Of a DNA stretch of 64,000 bases, positions 8,666 to 17,452 are shown one piece after another. Position numbers and translations under genes: made by a program. Under the pieces are notes generated by a model. That model searched no databases and was not told where the DNA came from. It was given only the letters and a program-made list of their open reading frames with translations. The stretch lies in NCBI GenBank assembly GCA_003217735.2, contig CP031585.1, forward strand, positions 806,001 through 870,000, given 5' to 3'. This DNA comes from Marinibacterium anthonyi (lineage in GTDB: Bacteria; Pseudomonadota; Alphaproteobacteria; Rhodobacterales; Rhodobacteraceae). Positions within the stretch are counted from its first letter, which is position 1, and each line of letters starts with the position of its first letter.

Positions 8666-9358
8666 GTGAACCTCACGCCCACCGAGATGGACCGCCTGAC
8701 GATCTTTGCCGCCGCCGAGATGGCGCGGCGCAACAAGGCACATGGCGTGCGGCTGAGCCACCCCGAAGCGGTGGCATATCTGACCGATGAATGCATGTTC
8801 GCCGCCCGCCGCGACATGGACTACGAGGACATTCGCGACATGGCCGGCCGGTTGCTGACCACGGCGGACGTGGAACCGGGCGTGGCCGACATGGTCAAGA
8901 TGATCTACTTTGAATGCCCCTTTGCCGAGGGCACCAAGGCGATGGCGCTGTTCGAACCCATCGGCCCGGCCGAGGGCGAGCCCAAGGCCATGATCCCCGG
9001 AGAGATCGTGACGCCCGACGAGGAGATCGAGCTGTTCGCCGATCGCGCGGCGGTCGAGCTGGAGGTCACCAACACCGGCGACCGCGACATCCAGGTGCGC
9101 AGCCACAGCCATTTCTTCGAAGTGAACCGCGCCCTGCAATTCGACCGGGCCCTGGCCTGGGGCATGAAACTGGACCGCCCCTCGGGCCTTGGGGTGCGGT
9201 TCGAACCGGGAATGACCAAGACGGTGCGCCTCGTGGCGTTCGGGGGTAACCGTCAGGTCATCGGCGAGGGAGGGCTGGCGCAAGGCCCTCTCGACCGGGA
9301 CGGCGCGCGCGAGGCCGCGCTCGCGCGCGCCGCCGCCTCAGGGTACCTGGGAAGTTGA
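8666..9358 (+). CDS. ureAB: Fused urease gamma-beta subunit (UreA-UreB)
   Basis: A single 230-residue chain covering both small urease subunits. Residues 1-100 match UreA (MNLTPTEMDRLTIFAAAEMARR, HPEAVAYLTDE). From about residue 112, MIPGEIVTPDEEIEL begins the UreB part, with DRDIQVRSHSHFFEVNRALQFDR and GVRFEPGMTKTVRLVAFGG. The GTG at 8666 is chosen because gaggag lies just upstream and the UreA N-terminus begins exactly there; an earlier in-frame ATG at 8573 lies inside ureF. Gamma-beta fusions are known (for example Helicobacter UreA) but are not the usual arrangement in Rhodobacteraceae ureases, where ureA and ureB are separate. Confidence 0.9.
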   Translation: MNLTPTEMDRLTIFAAAEMARRNKAHGVRLSHPEAVAYLTDECMFAARRDMDYEDIRDMAGRLLTTADVEPGVADMVKMIYFECPFAEGTKAMALFEPIGPAEGEPKAMIPGEIVTPDEEIELFADRAAVELEVTNTGDRDIQVRSHSHFFEVNRALQFDRALAWGMKLDRPSGLGVRFEPGMTKTVRLVAFGGNRQVIGEGGLAQGPLDRDGAREAALARAAASGYLGS

Positions 9359-9368
9359 GGGCACGACG

Positions 9369-11075
9369 ATGGTAACCATGACGCGCCGCGCCTACGCGGA
9401 AAACTACGGGCCGACCAAGGGCGACATGGTGCGCCTGGGCGACACCAACCTGTGGATCGAGATCGAGCAGGATCTGACCCGGCCCGGCGACGAGCTGATG
9501 ATCGGCGCGGGCAAGAGTTTCCGCGATGGCGAGGGCATAAAGCCCGGGGCGCGGGCGTCGACCGGGGCGCTGGACATCGTCATCATGAACGCCACGATCA
9601 TCGACGCGGTCGTGGGGATCGTGAAGGCCGATATCGGTATCAAGGACGGCAGGATCGTGGGCATCGGCAAGGCCGGCAACCCCGACCTGATGCCCGGCGT
9701 GCATCCCGACCTGGTGGTCGGATCCACCACCACGCCGCTGCCGGGGCAGAAGTTCATCGTGACGGCGGGGGCCATCGAATGCCACGGCCATATCGGGTCG
9801 CCCGAACAATCCGATCACGCCATGGCCGGGGGGACCACGACGTTGATCGGTGGCGGGCCGGGCGCGCTGTTCGAGGTGGGCAGCGGGTCTTTGAACACAT
9901 TCAGCCGCTTCCTGCAGGGGACGGAACATTCGCCGCTGAACTTCGCGCTGTTCGGGCGCGGGTCGTCGGACCCGGATTCCGTGGTGGAATCCGTGCGCGC
10001 GGGCGGCATGTCGGTCAAGATCCACGAGGATTTCGGGGCCTCTCCGGCGGTGATCGACGCTTCGCTGACGGCCGCCGACCGGCATGACTTTGCGGTCCAC
10101 CTGCATACCGATTCCATCAACGAATTCGGGTTCGCCGAAGACACGATGGCCGCCTGCGAGGGCCGCACGATCCACATGTACCACGTGGAAGGCGCCGGTG
10201 GCGGCCATGCGCCGGACCTGCTGAAGGTTGTGAGCTGGGAAAACGTGATCCCGTCCTCGACCAACCCGACCAACCCCTTCACGCCCTACGCGCTGGAGGA
10301 AGGTCTGCCGATGACCATGATCGCGCATCAGCTGGACTATAACGCGCCCGAGGACGTGGCATTTGGCGACAGCCGGGTGCGGGCGCAATCCATGGTGGCC
10401 GAGGATTTCCTGCACGACATGGGGGCCATTTCGATCTTTGGCACCGACACCCAGGGCATGGGCCGGCTGGCCGAGAACGTGGCCAATTGCTGGCAATTGG
10501 CGTCGGTCATGAAGGACCGGATCGGGCGTCTGCCCGAGGAAACGACGGCCAGCGCCGACAACGAGCGGGTCAAGCGCTATGTCGCCAAGCTGACGATCAA
10601 CCCGGCGATTGCGGTGGGCATCGACGATCATGTCGGCTCGATCGAGCCGGGCAAGATCGCCGACCTGGTGATCTGGCCGCGCGAAAGCTTCGGGATCAAG
10701 CCGGTGATGGTGGTCAAATCCGGCTTTGTCGCCTGGGCGCGGATGGGGGACGGCAACGGATCGCTGTCGATGTCCGAACCGCTGATCCAGCGCCCGCTTT
10801 GGGGATCTTTGGGCAAGGCACCGCAGGCGCTGGGGGTGAACTTCTTCTCCGAGGTCGCCATGCAATATGGCGTGAAGGAGCGGTTGGGCCTGGGCAAGCG
10901 GGCGATCCAGATAAAAAGCGTGCGGCGGCTGACCAAGCACCAGATGATCCGCAACGCCGCCATGCCCCATGTGGAGGTCGACCCGCACACTTTCGAAGTC
11001 CGCGCCGACGGGGTGCTGCTGACCGCGCCGCCGGCCACGCGCGTGCCCTTGTCGCGTCGGTACATGCTGCGATGA
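9369..11075 (+). CDS. ureC: Divergent urease alpha subunit
   Basis: Catalytic subunit (568 residues) of a urease-type nickel amidohydrolase. All expected metal and catalytic residues appear present: H139 and H141 (CHGHIG), carbamylated Lys K217 and H219 (SVKIHEDFG), H246 (HTDSINE), H280 ([10 protein letters not shown]), H320 and D360 ([10 protein letters not shown]). Surrounding text is unlike ordinary ureases. The mobile-flap block normally reading VCHHLD is IAHQLD, losing the flap Cys. SDSQAMGR is [12 protein letters not shown] is GRGS, and the RYFLF C-terminus is RYMLR. It follows ureAB by 10 bp and overlaps ureG by ATGA. I call it urease-like; whether urea is the real substrate is open. 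Confidence 0.85.
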   Translation: MVTMTRRAYAENYGPTKGDMVRLGDTNLWIEIEQDLTRPGDELMIGAGKSFRDGEGIKPGARASTGALDIVIMNATIIDAVVGIVKADIGIKDGRIVGIGKAGNPDLMPGVHPDLVVGSTTTPLPGQKFIVTAGAIECHGHIGSPEQSDHAMAGGTTTLIGGGPGALFEVGSGSLNTFSRFLQGTEHSPLNFALFGRGSSDPDSVVESVRAGGMSVKIHEDFGASPAVIDASLTAADRHDFAVHLHTDSINEFGFAEDTMAACEGRTIHMYHVEGAGGGHAPDLLKVVSWENVIPSSTNPTNPFTPYALEEGLPMTMIAHQLDYNAPEDVAFGDSRVRAQSMVAEDFLHDMGAISIFGTDTQGMGRLAENVANCWQLASVMKDRIGRLPEETTASADNERVKRYVAKLTINPAIAVGIDDHVGSIEPGKIADLVIWPRESFGIKPVMVVKSGFVAWARMGDGNGSLSMSEPLIQRPLWGSLGKAPQALGVNFFSEVAMQYGVKERLGLGKRAIQIKSVRRLTKHQMIRNAAMPHVEVDPHTFEVRADGVLLTAPPATRVPLSRRYMLR

Positions 11076-11704
11076 ACATGCAGGGCAACATGACGGTGCC
11101 TGCCGCCCGCTTCGGCATCGGCGGGCCGGTGGGGTCGGGCAAGACGGCGCTGGTCGAACGGCTGATCCCGGCGCTGATGGGGCGGGGCGTGGACCTGGCC
11201 GTGATCACAAACGATCTGGTTACCACCGAGGATGCCGAACGCATCCGCCGGTCCGGTCTGATCGACCCCGACCGTGTTTCGGCGGTCGAGGCCGGGGCCT
11301 GTCCGCACACGATCATCCGCGAGGATCCGACGCTGAACATCGAGGCGGCGGATGCGCTGGAGCGGCGCTTTCCGGGGGTGGAACTGATTCTGCTGGAAAG
11401 CGGTGGCGACAACCTGGCGTCGACCTTCTCGCTGGACCTGACGGATTTCTGGATCTTCGTGATCGACGTGGCGGGCGGCGATGACATTCCGCGCAAGCGG
11501 GGCCCAGGTGTGCTGAAGGCCGACGCGCTGGTGATCAACAAGACCGACCTGGCGCCCCACGTGGGCGTCGACCTGGCGCGGATGGAGGAAGACGCCCGCA
11601 CCGTCCGGGGTGGCCGCCCCGTGCTGATGACCGATTGCCGCCACGGAACGGGCATCGACGCACTGGTCGAGCTGATCGAGACCCGGGTGCTGTTCCGCAA
11701 GTGA
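11072..11704 (+). CDS. ureG: Urease accessory GTPase UreG
   Basis: SIMIBI-class GTPase (210 residues) that powers nickel insertion into urease. It has the P-loop [11 protein letters not shown], the CPH nickel-binding motif in [13 protein letters not shown], the ESGGDNL switch motif and NKTDL for guanine recognition. The start is the ATG at 11072, overlapping the ureC stop in ATGA, although the frame is open further upstream inside ureC. It overlaps ureD by one base (TGATG), so these genes are translationally coupled. Confidence 0.92.
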   Translation: MNMQGNMTVPAARFGIGGPVGSGKTALVERLIPALMGRGVDLAVITNDLVTTEDAERIRRSGLIDPDRVSAVEAGACPHTIIREDPTLNIEAADALERRFPGVELILLESGGDNLASTFSLDLTDFWIFVIDVAGGDDIPRKRGPGVLKADALVINKTDLAPHVGVDLARMEEDARTVRGGRPVLMTDCRHGTGIDALVELIETRVLFRK

Positions 11705-12546
11705 TGGAACTGGCGCCCTCCACGCGGCCCGCGATGCTGGACCTGTCCTTTGTCCGCAGGGGCGCCGAGACCCGGATCGACCGCAGGCGGTTCCGCTGGC
11801 CTTACGTGCTGACCCGCAGCTTCGTGCTGGACGGCGATCCTGCGCATATGCGGTCGGTGATCCTGCAATCGTCCAGCGGGGCGATGAACGGCGACGACCG
11901 GCTGAGCCAGCGGATCGTGGTGGCCCGGGACGCGGCCGCGCATGTGGCGACCCAGGCGGCGACGGTGGTGAACCGGGCGGATCCGGGGATGGGTACCTCC
12001 GAGAAAATCGACCTGCAGGTGGACGCGGGCGGCTATCTGGAATTCCTGCCCGACCCGCGCATCCTCCTGCCCGGCGCGGTACTGACCCAGCGGTTGGACC
12101 TGGCGCTGGCCCCCGGCGGCGCGGCGATCGTCCTGGACAGCTTTGCGCTGCACCGGCCGCAGGGCATGGCCCCGGCGCCGGTCCGCTACCGGTCCGACAT
12201 CATCCTGCGCCGGCCCGGCGGCCGCCCGATGGCCTTCGACCGTCAGGCCCTGCCGGACCCGGTGCCCGAGGCGCCCTGTCACGCGGGGCTTTACCTGGCC
12301 TGGGACGCTGCGCCCGATGATCTGCGGGCATTCTGTGACGGGGTGTCCCGGGGTTTTGAGACCGTTCAGGGCCTTTATGGCGCGGCCAGCCCGCTGCCGA
12401 ACGGCATGGGCGTGGGCGTCCGCCTGGTCGGGCAGGGCGCGCAGGCGCTGCGGGAGGGGATCGATCTGACATGGCGAAGCGGTCGGCAGGCCCTTCTTGG
12501 CCGGGCGCCGGGGCTCAGCCGGACAAGGGATTCGCTGCCGCGGTAG
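11704..12546 (+). CDS. ureD: Urease accessory protein UreD (UreH)
   Basis: A 280-residue UreD, the scaffold that binds apo-urease and passes nickel through the UreD-UreF-UreG complex. Conserved text includes QSSSGAMNGDDRLSQRIVV, AHVATQAATVVNR and LEFLPDPRILLPGA. The start is ATG at 11704 within TGATG at the ureG stop. Here ureD is last in the operon (E-F-AB-C-G-D), whereas in common alphaproteobacterial urease operons it comes first; this supports a separate lineage for this cluster. Confidence 0.85.
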   Translation: MELAPSTRPAMLDLSFVRRGAETRIDRRRFRWPYVLTRSFVLDGDPAHMRSVILQSSSGAMNGDDRLSQRIVVARDAAAHVATQAATVVNRADPGMGTSEKIDLQVDAGGYLEFLPDPRILLPGAVLTQRLDLALAPGGAAIVLDSFALHRPQGMAPAPVRYRSDIILRRPGGRPMAFDRQALPDPVPEAPCHAGLYLAWDAAPDDLRAFCDGVSRGFETVQGLYGAASPLPNGMGVGVRLVGQGAQALREGIDLTWRSGRQALLGRAPGLSRTRDSLPR

Positions 12547-12897
12547 GGCCCGATCCGCGCTGCCGTCGGGACCGGGACCTGGCAGGCTCGACAATTCGGA
12601 GTTCCAGTACTCTTCGGTGAGTTACGGGGAATGCACTGCTTTTGTGCATTCGGGCGGCGTCATGGCGGCGGCGCGGGGATTCTGCGCCGAAATGCGTTTT
12701 GGCCGACATTTACACTTGGTCCAGGGCCGAAAGCCGCCGTTACTCTGAGGCAATCGGGCGCGATCCCGATGGCCCGCCGCCGCTGCAAATGCACCGCCAC
12801 GACACTGAACGCTTCGGTAAAGTCGGCGGCGCGGTGACACATGCCGCCCCGCGTTTCCCGGCCCAAAAGGGCCGTTCACAATAGCCGGAGACTGCCC
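12547..12897. other. Intergenic leader between ureD and the amide-sensor gene (no gene)
   Basis: No convincing coding region is present in these 351 bp. It contains an 8-bp stem GAATGCAC/GTGCATTC with a 7-nt loop (12629-12651), which doubles as an NtrC-like site, and a weaker ATCGGG/CCCGAT hairpin at 12753-12770. A ribosome-binding site (ccggag, 12885-12890) precedes the GTG start of the next gene. I looked for a guanidine-type riboswitch and a sigma-54 promoter and did not find one. Confidence 0.5.
12632..12648. promoter_or_regulatory. NtrC-like binding site
   Basis: TGCACTGCTTTTGTGCA has the 17-bp layout TGCAC-N7-GTGCA of the enterobacterial and rhodobacterial NtrC consensus TGCACCA-N3-TGGTGCA, with both outer arms perfect. 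It lies 250 bp before the amide-sensor gene and directly after the urease operon. No clear -24/-12 element follows, but in Rhodobacter capsulatus NtrC acts with sigma-70 polymerase. Nitrogen-limitation control is therefore plausible. Confidence 0.45.
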
Positions 12898-13947
12898 GTG
12901 AAGGTTGCCATTCTTCATCCGCGAAAGGGAGTGACCGGTCTGTGGACACCGGCGGTGGATGCCGCGACGCTGCTGGCCGCGGCCGAGGTCAACCGCGACG
13001 GCGGTGTCCTGGGCGAAGAGATGGAGCTGGTGTTTTGCGATTGCGGGCTGCAGCGCGACACGGCGCTGGCGGCGGTGGACCGCGTGCTGGACGACATCGG
13101 CGTCGACGCGATCGTCGGTCAGCATACCAGCAACGTGCGCGACGTGATCCGGTCGCGGGTCAACGGGCGGGTGCCCTACGTCTATACCTCGCAACACGAA
13201 GGCCTCGCCGATCCGCGCAAGGCGATCACCATCGGCGCCACGGATGGCGAATTGCTTTGGCCCGCCATCTTCTGGCTGATCGAACAGCGCCATGCCCGAC
13301 GGTTTTTCTTTGTCGGCAACAATTACATCTGGGCGCAGGCCGGGCTGGAAACCAGCAAGGCGCTGATCGCCCACGAAGGCGCGCAATTCGTCGGCGAGGC
13401 GCTGTTGCCCTTCGAGGTCGAGGACCACACCGACATCCTGCAGAAGATCCGCGCGGCGCGCCCCGACGTGGTGGTGCAGGCGCTGGTGGGCGAGGCGTCG
13501 GTGCGGTTCAACCGGGCCTTCGCGGCGGCCGGTTTCGATGAGGCGATGCTGCGTCTGGGGCTTCTGGTGGATGAAAACGTCATCTGCGGGATCGGGCCGG
13601 ATTCGACGCACAACCTGTATTCCGTGTCGAACTATTTCGCCAATTGGGAGAGTCCGGCGAATTCCAGGTTCCTCGACAGCTATCACGCGGCCTATGGCCG
13701 GATTGCGCCGCCGGTCAGCGGGGCGACGATCGGCTGCTACGAAGGCATACACCTGCTGGCGGCCCTTGCGGGGCAGAAACGGGATCCGGGCGGTCTTCGG
13801 CTGGCCGAACTGGCCCGCCGACCCCTGCACCGCGATGCCGCGCGCCAATATCTGGACGACAAGCCCGTGGGCCGCTGCAAACGGGTCCACATCGCCCAGG
13901 CCGACGGGGTCGCGCTCAGGATTGTGTCCTCGCTAACGCTCAATTAA
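12898..13947 (+). CDS. AmiC/UrtA-type amide- or urea-binding protein, apparently cytoplasmic
   Basis: A 349-residue type I periplasmic-binding fold protein of the AmiC/FmdD/UrtA branch (short-chain amide or urea binding). Typical segments are ILHPRKGVTGLWTPAVDAA at the start, IVGQHTSNVRDVI, YVYTSQHEG, FFFVGNNYIWAQ and VSNYFANWESP. With the GTG start at 12898 (ribosome-binding site ccggag) there is no signal peptide, unlike transport proteins but like Pseudomonas AmiC, the cytosolic amide sensor that controls the antiterminator AmiR. No amiR/ANTAR gene is next to it. It probably senses the pathway substrate and may work with an unlinked regulator; as an alternative it could be a degenerate transport protein. 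Confidence 0.75.
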   Translation: MKVAILHPRKGVTGLWTPAVDAATLLAAAEVNRDGGVLGEEMELVFCDCGLQRDTALAAVDRVLDDIGVDAIVGQHTSNVRDVIRSRVNGRVPYVYTSQHEGLADPRKAITIGATDGELLWPAIFWLIEQRHARRFFFVGNNYIWAQAGLETSKALIAHEGAQFVGEALLPFEVEDHTDILQKIRAARPDVVVQALVGEASVRFNRAFAAAGFDEAMLRLGLLVDENVICGIGPDSTHNLYSVSNYFANWESPANSRFLDSYHAAYGRIAPPVSGATIGCYEGIHLLAALAGQKRDPGGLRLAELARRPLHRDAARQYLDDKPVGRCKRVHIAQADGVALRIVSSLTLN

Positions 13948-13948
13948 T

Positions 13949-13973
13949 ACTTGAATTTTCAATATTGAAATTC
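13949..13973. promoter_or_regulatory. MarR-type operator upstream of marR
   Basis: ACTTGAATTTTCAA (13949-13962) is the exact reverse complement of the 14-mer at 19119-19132 before the AtzG/amidase operon. It overlaps a second perfect 12-bp palindrome TTCAATATTGAA (13958-13969). The site is immediately after the stop of the amide-sensor gene and about 170 bp before marR. AT-rich palindromes of this type are standard for MarR dimers; autoregulation is inferred. Confidence 0.6.
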
Positions 13974-14134
13974 GACTTTACCGGTGGTACCGCAGGCGTA
14001 TTGGAACGGCTGCGGTCTTCTGGCTTTTCGCGTGACGGATGGCCGGGTGCCTGGCACGGGGCACGATCGGCGGGGCAGGACCCGCGGGTCGCGTGGTCGT
14101 TCGACCAGATATGTAGCGGTGAAGAGGAGGCGTC

Positions 14135-14557
14135 ATGGCGCCCAGAACCTTGGACGATCAGTTGAGCTATCTGATTGCGAGCGCCAATCGGCAGATCGAA
14201 TCCGAACTTGAAGAACGCCTGCGGCCGGGCGGTGTGCCCATCGAACAATTCCGGATCCTCGAGGTCCTGTCGGAAAACGAACCCTGCGCGATGGGAGAGA
14301 TCGCGCGGCGCTCGCTGATCGACCCGGCCACGCTCACCAAGATCATCGACCGGATGGTCCGCGACAACCTGGTCTACCGCGCCCCCGATCCCGACGATCG
14401 CCGCAAGGTGCTGATCCTGACCGCGACCGAGGGCAAGGCGCTGTACAAGCGGCTGAGCGGCGTCAGTTCCGCCCAGGAAAAGCGGCTGAGCGAGATCCTG
14501 CAGGGCGAGAAGGCGATGGAGCTGAAAACCCTGCTGCGGGAATTGCTGGACCGCTAA
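14135..14557 (+). CDS. MarR-family transcriptional regulator
   Basis: A 140-residue winged-helix regulator. The DNA-binding part has ILEVLSENEPCAMGEIARRSLIDPATLTKIIDRM as the helix-turn-helix and LVYRAPDPDDRRKVLILT as the wing with the DxRxxx motif of MarR proteins. The start has a strong aggagg six bases upstream. It stands between the amide-sensor gene and the convergent amidase operon. The shared palindromes at 3091, 13951, 19119 and 19183 suggest it controls the binding protein, itself, the amidases and the ABC transporter, released by a pathway metabolite. Confidence 0.9.
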   Translation: MAPRTLDDQLSYLIASANRQIESELEERLRPGGVPIEQFRILEVLSENEPCAMGEIARRSLIDPATLTKIIDRMVRDNLVYRAPDPDDRRKVLILTATEGKALYKRLSGVSSAQEKRLSEILQGEKAMELKTLLRELLDR

Positions 14558-14576
14558 ACGCCTGTCCCTGAAGATC

Positions 14577-14602
14577 AAAAGGCGGCCACCGGACCGCCTT
14601 TT
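14577..14602. terminator. Bidirectional intrinsic terminator between marR and the amidases
   Basis: AAAAGGCGG (14577-14585) and CCGCCTTTT (14594-14602) form a 9-bp stem with an 8-nt loop, with T-runs on both strands. It lies between the convergent marR and amidase genes and can serve both. Confidence 0.85.
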
Positions 14603-14637
14603 GTCTTGCGATATGCTGCCTGCCTCGGGGGAGTTTC

Positions 14638-16035
14638 CTAGTGAACGGGCGGTTTCGCCGTGTGCCAGTCGGTCACCTGCTGGTAGGCATGGGCCGTGCG
14701 CAGCAGCTTGGCTTCGGTCCCGTAGGTGCCGATCAGCTGGAAGGCGATGGGCCGTCCGTCGGCCGTCATCCCGCAGGGCAGGGTGACCGAAGGCACGCCC
14801 GAGGCGTTGAACGGCGACGTGAACCGGAACAGCGCGCGCGAGCCGCCTTCCTGCTGGGCGCGGACCTCGTCCCAGGTGGGCGTGCCGTATTGAAAGACCG
14901 GGATGGCGATCATGTCGACACCGTCCAGCAGGTCGGTCAGCGCGCCGGTGAATTTCTTGCGTTCGATCACGCCGTTGGCCACGTCGATCGGGTTCGCGGC
15001 CATGCCGGCTTCGATCCCCTCCCGGATCCACTGGCCATACATGTTGGATTGCTTGGGATAGGTGTCGGCATGGACCGCCGCCATTTCGATCATGGTCAGC
15101 GACATGGCCTTGTCCAGGAAGGTGTCCACGTCGGGGAACCCGCAATCCATCCCCCTGGCGCCCACGCCTTCCAGCTCTTTCACGGCAGCCATGAGGCAGG
15201 CGACGGTTTCGGGGTCGGCGTCCTTTTCGATGTAGTCCCGCGGAATGCCGATGGTCACGCCACGCGCCCCGAAGGCACCGTCCAGAAGGCCCAGGTAATC
15301 CGGCACCGGTTCGTTCAGCGAGGTCGGGTCAAGCGGATCGTGGCCGGCCAGCACCTCCAGCATCGCCGCCGCATCGGCGGCAGAGCGGGCCATGGGGCCG
15401 AGGTGATCGAAGGTTTCGGCCAAATCGAAGATCCCGTAGCGCGACACGCGTCCCCAGGTGGGTTTCACCCCGGTCAGGTTGTTGCAGGCCGACGGAAACC
15501 GGATCGACCCGCCGGTGTCGGACCCGATGGTGCAATAGGCCATGCCCGTGGCCGGCGCGATGCCGGAACCTGACGACGACACACCTGTCCAGAGGTCTTC
15601 CTTCCAGGGGTTCACCGGCTCGGTGAAATCGGGATGATGTTCCAGCGTCGCGCCTTCGGTCATGTGCAGCTTGCCGATCAGAACGGCGCCCGCGTTGCGC
15701 AGGTTGACGACGACGGTGGCGTCATGGTCGGGCACGAAATCCTCATAGATCTTCATGCCGCCGGTGGTCTTGATCCCCTTGGTGAAACACAGGTCCTTCA
15801 CCGCCATCGGGATCCCGTGCAGAGGCCCGCGATAGCGGCCGGCGGCAATTTCCGCTTCGGCCTGCTTGGCCTGTTCGCGGGCCAGGTCGGCGGTGACGGT
15901 CCAGTAGGCTGTCAGCCTGGAGTTCAGTTTCTCGACCTGTGAAAGGACCGCTTCGGTCACCTCGACGGGCGATATGGCGCCGGACTTGATCCTGGCGGCG
16001 ACGACCGTCAGGGGCTGAAAGGCGATGTCGGACAT
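14638..16035 (-). CDS. Amidase-signature hydrolase A
   Basis: Amidase-signature (AS) enzyme, 465 residues, with the Ser-cisSer-Lys triad: Lys80 in GIPMAVKDL, cis-Ser within SSSGSG (153-157) and nucleophile Ser177 in GSDTGGSIRFPS. It is the last gene of a leftward operon of AtzG-like protein plus three AS enzymes. A ggag motif precedes the ATG at 16035. Protein B is the closest relative by eye (shared EHHPD, PWN/PWK and LTGVKPTWGR blocks), so A and B look like an old duplication. It cleaves an amide, carbamoyl or ureido bond of an unknown substrate; annotations such as GatA would be misleading here, since no gatB or gatC is present. Confidence 0.88.
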   Translation of the reverse strand: MSDIAFQPLTVVAARIKSGAISPVEVTEAVLSQVEKLNSRLTAYWTVTADLAREQAKQAEAEIAAGRYRGPLHGIPMAVKDLCFTKGIKTTGGMKIYEDFVPDHDATVVVNLRNAGAVLIGKLHMTEGATLEHHPDFTEPVNPWKEDLWTGVSSSGSGIAPATGMAYCTIGSDTGGSIRFPSACNNLTGVKPTWGRVSRYGIFDLAETFDHLGPMARSAADAAAMLEVLAGHDPLDPTSLNEPVPDYLGLLDGAFGARGVTIGIPRDYIEKDADPETVACLMAAVKELEGVGARGMDCGFPDVDTFLDKAMSLTMIEMAAVHADTYPKQSNMYGQWIREGIEAGMAANPIDVANGVIERKKFTGALTDLLDGVDMIAIPVFQYGTPTWDEVRAQQEGGSRALFRFTSPFNASGVPSVTLPCGMTADGRPIAFQLIGTYGTEAKLLRTAHAYQQVTDWHTAKPPVH

Positions 16036-16061
16036 ATGGAGTCTCCGGTTCGTGGAAAGGG

Positions 16062-17447
16062 TCAGGCCAGCGGGCGTCTGAGGTGCCAGTCGGTGGCCTG
16101 CTGAAAGGCATGGGCGGCGGTCAGCAGCCGGTCTTCGGCCAGGTGCGGGCCGATCAGCTGCATCCCGACGGGCAGGCCGATCGTGGACGAGATCCCGCAG
16201 GGAAGCGTCACCGTGGGCGACCCCGAGAGGTTGAACGGCGCCGTGAAGGACAGCGATGTCATCAGGTTGTCCATGAAGCCGCTGAAATCGTCGTAGCGAT
16301 AGCCGATCTGCGGGGTGACCGGGCTGATCAGGGCGTCGATGTCTTCGAAGAGGCGGGCGAGTTTGCCCTTGAAGCGGTCCTGTTCGATATAGGCCCCGGC
16401 CACGGTCAGGCTGTCATAGTCCAGCCCCCGGGTGATCGCGCCCGCCAGTTCGGTGCCGAAGGCTTGCGGCGTTTGCGCGAAGGCGGGCGCGTGGAAGCGG
16501 GCGCATTCGGTTTCGCAGATCACCAGCTGCGCCTCGGTCGCGGGGGTGAGCGAGGGGACGGTGACCGGCACGATTTCGGCGCCGAGGTCGCGGAAGACAT
16601 CCACGGCGGCGTCGATGGCGGCGCACATCTCGGGCTCGGCCGCGTCCAGCATGGCGGGGTCAAGGCCCAGCTTCATCCCGCGCATGCCCGCGATGCCCTT
16701 GAGCGCGCCAAGGTAGTCGGGAACCGGCGCGCGCAGGCAGGTGGGATCGTCCGGATCAGCGCCGGCAAAGATGCCCAGCATCGCCGCCGCATCCGCCGCC
16801 GACCGGCACATCGGGCCGATGGTGTCCAGGCTGTCGGCCAAGGGAAATGCGCCGCTGCGGCTGGTCCGGCCCCAGGTGGGTTTGAGGCCCGTCACGCCGT
16901 TGGCCGCCGAAGGGAAACGGATCGACCCGCCGGTGTCGGTGCCCAGCGAGCCATAGCACAGACCCGCCGCCGTGGCCGCGCCGGAGCCCGATGACGATCC
17001 GCCGGGCCAGTAATCGTGGTTCCAGGGATTCAGCGCCTTGGGCAGGTCGGGGTGGTGTTCGCCGTAAGCGCCTTCGTGCAGGTGCAGCCGCCCGACGATC
17101 ACCGCGCCGGCCTGTTTCAGGCGCTTGACGATGGTGGCGTCTTCGTTGGCGGTGAAATCGGCATAGACCGTGGTGCCGAAGGTCGATGGCGTGCCGGCGG
17201 TGTGGAACAGGTCCTTGATGGCGATCGGCACGCCGTGCAGCGGCCCGCGCCAGCGGCCCGAGGCGATCTCGGTGGCGGCCTCGTCCGCCTCTTGCAAGGC
17301 GGCCTCGTGCGTCACCTTGAGGAAGGAGTTGAGCGTCGGGTTGACCGCGTCGATACGGCTCAGCAGCGCTTCGGTCAGGGCAACGGGCGATGCCGCGCCC
17401 GCCCGGACCGCCGCCGAGACATCGGTGAGTGCGGAATAATGGTTCAT
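16062..17447 (-). CDS. Amidase-signature hydrolase B
   Basis: Second AS enzyme of the operon, 461 residues. Triad residues visible are Lys78 (VPIAIKDL), cis-Ser in SSSGSG (151-155) and Ser175 in GTDTGGSIRFPS. The start is the ATG at 17447, with ggag ten bases upstream and the MNHYSALTDVSAAVRAGAASPVALTEALL N-terminus typical of the family; the frame remains open further upstream within the next gene, which is not coding. Gaps of 26 bp to amidase A and a few bases to amidase C indicate one transcript. Confidence 0.88.
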   Translation of the reverse strand: MNHYSALTDVSAAVRAGAASPVALTEALLSRIDAVNPTLNSFLKVTHEAALQEADEAATEIASGRWRGPLHGVPIAIKDLFHTAGTPSTFGTTVYADFTANEDATIVKRLKQAGAVIVGRLHLHEGAYGEHHPDLPKALNPWNHDYWPGGSSSGSGAATAAGLCYGSLGTDTGGSIRFPSAANGVTGLKPTWGRTSRSGAFPLADSLDTIGPMCRSAADAAAMLGIFAGADPDDPTCLRAPVPDYLGALKGIAGMRGMKLGLDPAMLDAAEPEMCAAIDAAVDVFRDLGAEIVPVTVPSLTPATEAQLVICETECARFHAPAFAQTPQAFGTELAGAITRGLDYDSLTVAGAYIEQDRFKGKLARLFEDIDALISPVTPQIGYRYDDFSGFMDNLMTSLSFTAPFNLSGSPTVTLPCGISSTIGLPVGMQLIGPHLAEDRLLTAAHAFQQATDWHLRRPLA

Positions 17448-17452
17448 GCCGG

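Noticed and set aside
12547-12897. Possible guanidine-type or other known riboswitch before the amide-sensor gene
   Set aside because: I searched for the conserved cores and a terminator or ribosome-binding-site switch and found only simple hairpins; the best explanation is the NtrC-like palindrome.
12649-12897. Sigma-54 (-24/-12) promoter downstream of the NtrC-like site
   Set aside because: The closest stretch (TGGCCC...TGCA near 12770-12786) has the wrong GG-to-GC spacing.
14638-17447. Amidases A and B as GatA subunits of Glu-tRNA amidotransferase
   Set aside because: No gatB or gatC is present, the genes are in a catabolic operon with an AtzG-like gene, and there are three divergent copies.
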